Shown here one piece after another: positions 1-4,278 of a stretch of 5,180 nt of DNA. The notes under the pieces are model-generated. The model had not been told where the DNA came from and searched no databases. It saw only the letters and a program-made list of their open reading frames with translations. Numbering within the stretch: the stretch's first letter is position 1; each line of letters starts with the position of its first letter. Source of the DNA: Actinomycetota bacterium (GTDB lineage: Bacteria > Actinomycetota > Thermoleophilia > UBA2241); contig PMKX01000193.1 in assembly GCA_003158705.1 (NCBI GenBank), positions 4,812-9,991 on the forward strand, written 5' to 3'. The position numbers and the translations under genes are program-made.

Positions 1-27
1 GCCGCCGCCGAGAGCAAGTCGTCCTAG
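1..27 (+). CDS. Possible C-terminal tail of an upstream gene (partial)
   Basis: In the frame starting at base 1 the sequence reads AAAESKSS and then TAG at 25-27. The Ala/Ser/Lys-rich composition is typical of a flexible C-terminus. Nothing identifies a family, and eight codons are too few to prove coding. If real, the gene would end in TAG, which is notable because TAG is read as pyrrolysine in the genes downstream. If that TAG were read through, the frame would continue to a TAA at 85-87. Frame 2 also stays open here, so the assignment is weak. Confidence 0.2.
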   Translation, partial: AAAESKSS

Positions 28-163
28 ACTAGCGCGGCCAGACGCCCTGGCGCAGGCGATGTGGCCTGCCGTCTTCACACTACTTAATGGTCGGTTAACA
101 CCCTCTACCTACGCGGGCGATACAGTGCCGTTACGCGACTTCCCTCCCAGAGAAGCGCGTGCA

Positions 164-183
164 GCCAGCAGTACCAAGCTGGC
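164..183 (+). terminator. Candidate stem-loop, possible terminator of the upstream gene
   Basis: GCCAGC (164-169) and GCTGGC (178-183) form a perfect 6-bp GC-rich stem around an 8-nt loop. The following bases (184-200) are pyrimidine-rich but lack a true T run. It could end transcription from the gene upstream, or be chance pairing in a GC-rich region. Low confidence. Confidence 0.2.
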
Positions 184-267
184 GCCTCCTATCTTCTTCA
201 TGGTTCGCCCCGGCCCCGGGCTAACCGCGCCCTGAATCGGGTCCTCTCACACATGCTCGGCCCTGGC

Positions 268-295
268 GGGCTCACTTCGTTGGCTTCGTGTGCCC
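268..295. repeat. Imperfect inverted repeat upstream of the mtbB promoter
   Basis: GGGCTCAC (268-275) and GTGTGCCC (288-295) are inverted copies with one mismatch, separated by 12 nt. The element lies 22 nt upstream of the -35 candidate at 318, centred about 70 nt before the expected transcription start, a usual position for an activator site. It could equally be an RNA hairpin if transcription begins further upstream. No known operator is recognised. Confidence 0.25.
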
Positions 296-317
296 AAGTT
301 TGCCGAAGTATCTCTGG

Positions 318-346
318 CTGACATGTTCGCGGCCGCGCGGTAGGCT
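318..346 (+). promoter_or_regulatory. Candidate sigma-70-type promoter for mtbB
   Basis: CTGACA (318-323) matches five of six bases of the TTGACA -35 consensus. After an ideal 17-nt spacer comes TAGGCT (341-346), which fits the TAnnnT -10 pattern common in GC-rich bacteria. Transcription would start near 353, giving a leader of about 32 nt with the ribosome binding site inside it. The -10 is weak, as often at activator-dependent promoters, and methylamine genes are usually inducible. Inferred from sequence only. Confidence 0.4.
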
Positions 347-384
347 CAAAGTGACCGCAACTCACCAACCAGATAGGGGTCGTC

Positions 385-1779
385 GTGGAGAACAAGAAGA
401 TCCCGACACGCATGGGCGACGGCTCGCTGACGTGGATGACCGCCGGTGAGATCCGTGCCGACATCGAAGAGGGCACGCGCGTGGCGGCCGAGCGGGCCAA
501 GGTGCCGCCGCTCGACGAGGCTGAGCTCGGCCACCTGCTCGAGATCTTCGCCTCCGCCTCCCGTTTCACGGGCGTCGACATCGGCGACGAGGTCGTTCTT
601 ACCTACGACGGCGTCGGCAGCCAGCACATCGGCACGCGTATCCACGACCTGCAGCTCTACGAGCAGCATCTCGGTGCCGACAGCGTCGAGCTCTACCACC
701 CCGACTACTCGTTCAAGGCCGTGAAGACGGTGGTCCCCTATGAGCAGGGTGTGATGCGGCAGGCACAGGCCAACGTCACCGTGCCGCTCAACTACGGCGC
801 CATGCCGGACTTGGGCCGCTACACGCAGCCGGACGGGCCGGTGCCTAACTGGTCCACCCTCATGCCCTTGGGCAAGATCGACGAGGCACGCGCGGCGCAA
901 GAGGAGGCGGTGGAGCATGCGGTCGCCGACATGGTCTACGTCTGCGACGGCATGCTCGAGGCCGGCGCCGACGGCGTCGACTTCGACACCGCCGGCGCCG
1001 CAGGCGATGCCGACTTCCTGGCGGCGCTCAGGGCCATAGAGGCCGTGCGCGGCCGGCATCCGGACGCCGGCATCCAGATCGGCATGGCGAGCGAGTTCGT
1101 GCTCGGCATGCACGGCAACCTCGAATACGAGGGCGTGCGCTTGGCCGGTTTGTGGCCGCGCGAGCAGATGAAGCTGGCGGCCAAGGCCGGCGCCACCATC
1201 TTCGGCCCGGCCGTGAACGTCAACACGGGAAAGTCGGGTGCCTGGAACGTAGCGCGCGCCATCACGATCGTGAAGCCATGCGTGCAGGAGGCCGAGATCC
1301 CGGTCCACATGAACGTCGGCATGGGTGTCGGCGGCACGCCGATGGCCCCGTGGCCGCCGGCCGATGCCGTCTCGCGGTCGTCGCGCGCTCTGGTCGACAT
1401 CCTGCGCCTGGACGGTTTGTAGGTGGGCGCCGGCGACTCCCATGGCATGGCGTCGGCGCACGCGCATGCTTCGGGGATGGGCGGGATGCGGACCGCTGGA
1501 GACCTGGTGGCCCGCATGCAGATCACCCGAGGTATGCGCTTGCCGGAAGCCAAGAACTACGTGGCCGGCAAGCTCGGCGTTTCGGTGCTCGACCTGTGCG
1601 ACTCAGGCGTCATGTACGAGGTGCGTGGCCAGCTCGGCCTGGGCCGGTTCTACGACTCCGAGAGCACCTACCCGGCGGAACCGCTGGCCATGGAGGCCAA
1701 GTTCCGCATCGCCGAGCTGCTCGAGGTGCCCATCAACTGCGTCGGCCGGTTCCGCACGCTGACGGGCCTGGCCGGGTAA
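385..1779 (+). CDS. mtbB: Dimethylamine methyltransferase MtbB, pyrrolysine-containing (amber read-through)
   Basis: Transfers one methyl group from dimethylamine to the Co(I) cobalamin of its corrinoid partner, releasing monomethylamine; cytoplasmic. The gene is one frame of 464 residues interrupted by a single TAG at codon 346 (1420-1422). The sequence on both sides is MtbB: upstream, FDTAGAAGDADF (residues 200-211), IGMASEFVLGMHG (232-244) and a Gly-rich NVGMGVGG stretch; the junction is LDGL-Pyl-VGAGD, the family's signature around its pyrrolysine (residue 356 in Methanosarcina barkeri as I recall it). It ends in TAA. Total length matches the family (about 465). The GTG start is supported by AGGGG at 375-379, five bases upstream, and by the N-terminus (KIPTRMGDGSL), which aligns with the second copy at 4279. 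Without read-through the 345-residue product would lack the active-site residue and the C-terminal quarter. Family assignment is firm; substrate is from family knowledge. Confidence 0.93.
1420..1422 (+). other. In-frame TAG codon, pyrrolysine site of mtbB (residue 346)
   Basis: TAG follows a Leu codon (TTG) and precedes a Val codon (GTG). The protein before and after is continuous MtbB sequence, and the true terminator is the TAA at 1777-1779. In this family the amber codon is translated as pyrrolysine, whose imine ring is thought to bind the methylamine and present its methyl group to cobalt. The residue itself is inferred from family and context. Confidence 0.9.
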
Positions 1780-1818
1780 GGCGACGCCGCTGCTCACGCT
1801 CAAGCGATGAGAATGGGC

Positions 1819-1824
1819 TACACT
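1819..1824 (+). promoter_or_regulatory. Candidate -10 element of the tRNA-Thr gene
   Basis: TACACT lies nine bases before the mature tRNA 5' end and fits the TAnnnT -10 pattern. No good -35 hexamer is found at 16-18 nt spacing, so the tRNA may be transcribed from here weakly, or co-transcribed from mtbB, whose stop codon is 54 nt before the tRNA. Confidence 0.25.
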
Positions 1825-1833
1825 AGGGCGCAA

Positions 1834-1909
1834 GCCGGCGTAGCTCAGTTGGCAGAGCAGCTGTCTTGTAAACAGCAGGTCGACGGTTCGATTCCGCCCG
1901 CCGGCTCCA
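1834..1909 (+). tRNA. tRNA-Thr (anticodon TGT)
   Basis: A standard 76-nt cloverleaf. The acceptor stem GCCGGCG (1834-1840) pairs perfectly with CGCCGGC (1899-1905). The D-arm is GCTC/GAGC. The anticodon stem GCTGT/ACAGC encloses the loop CTTGTAA, so the anticodon is TGT and reads Thr ACA/ACG-type codons. The T-loop is TTCGATT. The T-stem GACGG/CCGCC has one A-C mismatch at its second pair. U73 and an encoded CCA end the gene at 1909. The GCCGGC acceptor stem is usual for bacterial tRNA-Thr(UGU). It is not tRNA-Pyl, which has a CUA anticodon and an unusual compact core. It lies between mtbB and mttB on the same strand. Confidence 0.95.
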
Positions 1910-1923
1910 GACATGTACAGGCG

Positions 1924-1951
1924 CTCTCCGGCGGCATGCCGTCGCAGAGAG
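1924..1951 (+). other. Stem-loop between tRNA-Thr and mttB
   Basis: CTCTC (1924-1928) pairs with GAGAG (1947-1951), and inside it 1929-1934 pairs with 1939-1944 (one G-U) around a CATG loop. A two-base CA bulge lies at 1945-1946. That gives 11 pairs, the strongest hairpin I see in the window. It lies 14 nt after the tRNA and 34 nt before the mttB start. There is no T run after it, so it is not a classic terminator. It could be a Rho-independent-like attenuator, or a stabilising 5' end for mttB mRNA once the tRNA is cut out of a joint transcript. Confidence 0.45.
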
Positions 1952-1972
1952 AACGACCCGATCCGCGTGAGG

Positions 1973-1979
1973 AGGAGGT
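1973..1979 (+). promoter_or_regulatory. Ribosome binding site of mttB
   Basis: AGGAGGT is a perfect match to the anti-Shine-Dalgarno end of 16S rRNA, six bases before the GTG at 1986. It lies within a longer run of GAG/GGA repeats (1969-1978). It fixes the mttB start at this GTG. Confidence 0.85.
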
Positions 1980-1985
1980 TCCTTC

Positions 1986-3455
1986 GTGAAGCGTAACCTG
2001 CACGCCGGCCGAAGACGGAGCGGTGGTCTGCGCCTCGACGTCTTCACCGACGACGAGATCGACGACATCCACCTCGGCAGCCTCGAGGTTCTGCAGCAGA
2101 CAGGTGTCTTCGTCGAGGACGACGAGGCGCTCGACATCTTCAGCGACGGCGGTTGCGACGTGGACCGCGAGACGCGCATGGTGCGCATCCCTCCCTATGT
2201 GGTCGAGGACGCCATCAAGTCGGCTCCAGCCAGCGTTGTCTGCTACGGCCGCGACCCCAAGAACGACATCGTGAGCCAGCCCGGCCGCGTCGATTTCTGC
2301 AACTTTGACGAAGGCATCATGGTCATCGACCCCTACACGGGCGAGTACCGCCAGCCGACCATCAAGGACGTGGGCGACATCGCCCGACTGGTCGACTACT
2401 TGAGCGAGATGGGCACCTACGAGTCGGCTGTGGGGGCCGCCGACGTGCCCACCGAGACCGCCTGTCTGCACAACGCCGAGGCGGCCTTGGCCAACACGAC
2501 CAAGCCGGTGGGCACCGAGGCTATCTCGGGCTACGACGCCCGCAAGCTCATCGAGATGGCGGCCATCGTCGTCGGCGGCGAGGACGAGTTGCACGAGCGG
2601 CCCATCATCGGCATGGGTGTGTGCCCGGTCAGTCCGCTCAAGCTGCCGCGCGACGCGACCGAGGTAATCATCACTGCGGCCAGGGCCGGCATCAGCGACA
2701 CGATCCTTTCCATGGCCATGGCCGGCGGCTCCTCGCCGGTCACCCTGGCGGGCACCATGGTCACCCACAACGCCGAGGTACTGGCCGGCATCACGCTGGC
2801 GCAGCTCGCCGAGCGTGGCGCACCCTGCTTCTACGGCAGCTCGACCACGGCCATGGACCTGCGCCTGGCGTCGGCCTCCGTCGGCTGTCCCGAGCTGGCG
2901 CTCATCAGCGCCGGCGCCGCCCAGATCGCGCGCCAGTATCGGCTGCCCTCGTACATCGCCGGTGCGTAGGCAGACAGCAAACTCGGTGACGCCCAGAGCG
3001 GTCACGAGAAGACCCTCACCGGCCTGATGGCTGCGCTGGCAGGTGCCTCGCAGATCTACGGTTCGGGGATGATCGAATCGGGCGTCACCTTCGACTACGC
3101 ACAGCTCGTCATGGACAACGAGTTCGCGCGCATGATCAAGCACGTGGTGGCCGGCATCCAAGTCGATGACGAGCACCTGTTGGTGGACGAGATCCACAAA
3201 GTGGGTCCTTTCGGCGACTTCCTCAGCTTGGACTCGACCCTCATGTACATGCGCCAGCAGAGCCAGCCCCAGCTGCTCGACCGTCGCGTGCGCGAGGAGT
3301 GGCAGGCCGCCGGTGCCACGGACCTCTACACCCGTGCCGCCCAGAAAGCGCGCGAGATCATCGAGACGCACAAGCCGGAACCGCTGCCGGACGACATCGC
3401 CAAGCGCGTGCACGCGGTCGTCGAAGCGGCGGACCGCGAGCGTGGCGTCGCCTGA
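1986..3455 (+). CDS. mttB: Trimethylamine methyltransferase MttB, pyrrolysine-containing (amber read-through)
   Basis: Transfers a methyl group from trimethylamine to the Co(I) cobalamin of its corrinoid protein, releasing dimethylamine, the substrate of MtbB; cytoplasmic. One 489-residue frame is interrupted by TAG at codon 328 (2967-2969) and ends in TGA. MttB hallmarks lie on both sides: LHAGRRRSGG (residues 5-14), a long N-terminal half, IARQYRLPSYIAGA (314-327) just before the amber, then ADSK..DAQSGHEKT (329-343) and GASQIYGSGMIESG (353-366). In Methanosarcina barkeri MttB the pyrrolysine is, as I recall, residue 334 of about 495, so position and length agree. The large MttB superfamily also has members without pyrrolysine (glycine betaine and related methyltransferases); the amber at exactly this site argues for true trimethylamine activity. 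The corrinoid gene follows after 16 nt, so the two are surely co-transcribed. The start is supported by a strong Shine-Dalgarno. Confidence 0.94.
2967..2969 (+). other. In-frame TAG codon, pyrrolysine site of mttB (residue 328)
   Basis: TAG follows an Ala codon (GCG) and precedes an Ala codon (GCA). MttB sequence continues unbroken in frame to the TGA at 3453-3455. The first in-frame ATG after the amber is only at 3027, inside a conserved region, so a separate downstream gene is unlikely. Pyrrolysine is inferred from family position. Confidence 0.9.
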
Positions 3456-3471
3456 CCCAAGGGGAGAAGAC

Positions 3472-4107
3472 GTGGCAGACCCATACGACCAACTCAAAGA
3501 GTCACTGATCGCCGGCGACGGCGCCGGCGTCGAACGTTTGACGCGAGAGCTGCTCGACGCCGGCCGCTCGGCTCGCGAGATCCTCGACGGCGGCCTCCTG
3601 CCGGGCATGGAGGTCGTCGGTCAACGCATGCGTAGCGGCGAGTGCTTCATCCCTGAGGTCTTGCTCAGCGCGCGCACCATGCAGGCCGCCCTGGAGCTCC
3701 TCAAGCCGCACCTGGCCTCAGGCGACAGTGGCAGCCTGGGCACCGTGGTCATCGGTACCGTTGAGGGCGACCTGCACGACATCGGCAAGAACCTGGTGGC
3801 CATGCTGCTGCAGGGAGCCGGTTTTGTTGTGGTCAACTTGGGCACTGGGGTCACCAGCGCGCAGTTCGTGGCCGCCGTCAAAGAGCACGACGCGCAGGTC
3901 CTGGGCATGAGCGCCCTGTTGACCACCACGTTGCCGCACATGCCCGAGACGATCGCTGCGCTGAGCGCCGCCGGCCTGCGCGACAAGGTCAAGGTGATGA
4001 TCGGCGGCGCCCCGGTGACCCAGGCCTACTGTGACGAGGTCGGCGCCGACGGCTACGGTGCCAACGCCGCCCTGGCCGTGGAGACGGCCAGGGCGCTGCT
4101 TGCCTGA
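3472..4107 (+). CDS. mttC: Methylamine corrinoid protein (MttC/MtbC family)
   Basis: A small cobalamin carrier that accepts the methyl group from MttB (and possibly MtbB) on Co(I) and passes it to a second methyltransferase; cytoplasmic. The 211 residues match the family. Residues 1 to about 85 form the helical cap domain (B12-binding type 2). The rest is a Rossmann-like B12 domain with EGDLHDIGKN (98-107), in which His102 is the lower axial ligand of cobalt, then GMSALLTTT (145-153), GGAPVT (178-183) and ADGYGANA (192-199). The GTG start has GGGGAG at 3461-3466 five bases upstream and lies 16 nt after the mttB stop, indicating one operon. The symbol follows the mttB neighbour. Trimethylamine, dimethylamine and monomethylamine corrinoid proteins are very alike, and the second mtbB downstream makes mtbC a real alternative. 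Family certain, exact partner not. Confidence 0.92.
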   Translation: MADPYDQLKESLIAGDGAGVERLTRELLDAGRSAREILDGGLLPGMEVVGQRMRSGECFIPEVLLSARTMQAALELLKPHLASGDSGSLGTVVIGTVEGDLHDIGKNLVAMLLQGAGFVVVNLGTGVTSAQFVAAVKEHDAQVLGMSALLTTTLPHMPETIAALSAAGLRDKVKVMIGGAPVTQAYCDEVGADGYGANAALAVETARALLA

Positions 4108-4132
4108 GACGCCGACGGCTCCCAGTCACACG

Positions 4133-4162
4133 CTGGCGGCCCTCGGCGCCGGACGATAGTAT
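4133..4162 (+). promoter_or_regulatory. Candidate promoter for the second mtbB
   Basis: TAGTAT (4157-4162) is a fair -10 element in otherwise GC-rich DNA. The best -35 is CTGGCG (4133-4138) at 18-nt spacing, only three of six matches. It would give a leader of roughly 110 nt. The 171-nt gap after the corrinoid gene suggests the second mtbB has its own promoter or a long operon spacer. No clear terminator with a T run follows the corrinoid gene. Confidence 0.35.
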
Positions 4163-4230
4163 TCTGCGCGAGGTCTGTGCCGTCCGCGGGCGACTCACCT
4201 GCCTCTTTGTGGCGGGGTTCGGGCCTCCCT

Positions 4231-4248
4231 GATCGCCCGCTGGCGATC
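4231..4248 (+). other. Hairpin in the leader of the second mtbB
   Basis: GATCGCC (4231-4237) and GGCGATC (4242-4248) are perfect inverted copies around a CGCT loop, extendable by one wobble pair. The hairpin ends 17 nt before the Shine-Dalgarno. It could affect mRNA stability or translation, or be a DNA-binding palindrome. No known riboswitch is recognised. Confidence 0.4.
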
Positions 4249-4265
4249 GATCCGGACCAAGCCAT

Positions 4266-4274
4266 GGAGGTGAT
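4266..4274 (+). promoter_or_regulatory. Ribosome binding site of the second mtbB
   Basis: GGAGGTGAT is a full-length match to the anti-Shine-Dalgarno, four bases before the GTG at 4279. It decides the start: the ATG at 4264 lies within or before this site and is out of frame with the MtbB sequence. Confidence 0.8.
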
Positions 4275-4278
4275 ACAC

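Larger units (their letters stand above)
28..384 (+). other. Intergenic leader region upstream of mtbB
   Basis: No convincing gene was found on either strand. The reverse-strand open frames crossing it continue antisense into mtbB and show no recognisable protein. The stretch around 72-105 is richer in A/T than its surroundings and contains TTAACA at 95-100, a good -35 look-alike, with TACAGT at 121-126, but the 20-nt spacer is long, so this is only a weak promoter candidate. Two inverted repeats (164-183, 268-295) and a better promoter (318-346) are listed separately. I looked for a tRNA-Pyl gene with a CTA anticodon and for a cobalamin riboswitch box and recognised neither. Confidence 0.6.

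Noticed and set aside
1..384. Cobalamin riboswitch or pylT gene in the leader
   Set aside because: I could not find a B12-box-like sequence or a compact tRNA with CTA in its anticodon loop on either strand.
1423..1445. PYLIS-like stem-loop after the mtbB amber codon
   Set aside because: There are short GC palindromes (GGCGCC, GCCGGC) but no convincing extended structure, and none comparable after the mttB amber. Such an element is not considered essential for pyrrolysine decoding in general.
346..1553. Reverse-strand open frames opposite the first mtbB, and 4195-5004 opposite the second
   Set aside because: Both copies show similar antisense frames because the sense strands are homologous; the translations are rich in Arg, His, Ala and Val with no recognisable domain.
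1423..1779. Independent 118-residue gene starting GTG
   Set aside because: It is the C-terminal quarter of MtbB, begins exactly after the amber, and has no ribosome binding site of its own.
1793..1811. Short bulged hairpin after mtbB as a terminator
   Set aside because: It has only seven pairs with a bulge and no T run, and it overlaps the region where the tRNA promoter should be.
1834..1909. tRNA as tRNA-Pyl or amber suppressor
   Set aside because: The anticodon is TGT, not CTA, and the cloverleaf is a canonical tRNA-Thr.
385..3455. mtbB and mttB as pseudogenes or sequencing-error frameshifts
   Set aside because: Each has a single TAG with no frame change, at the family's pyrrolysine site, and both continue as intact conserved protein to a normal terminator.
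3027..3455. Independent 142-residue gene starting ATG
   Set aside because: It is the C-terminal part of MttB; conserved MttB residues continue upstream of its ATG back to the amber.
1986..3455. Non-pyrrolysine MttB homolog such as glycine betaine methyltransferase (MtgB)
   Set aside because: Those homologs lack the amber codon; here TAG is present at the catalytic position and the gene sits with MtbB genes.
1603..3608. Long reverse-strand open frames, including one of 587 codons and ones crossing the tRNA
   Set aside because: They are antisense shadows of GC-rich genes. The one crossing the tRNA gives the familiar RNRTVDLLFTRQLLCQLS-like translation of an antisense tRNA, a known annotation artefact.
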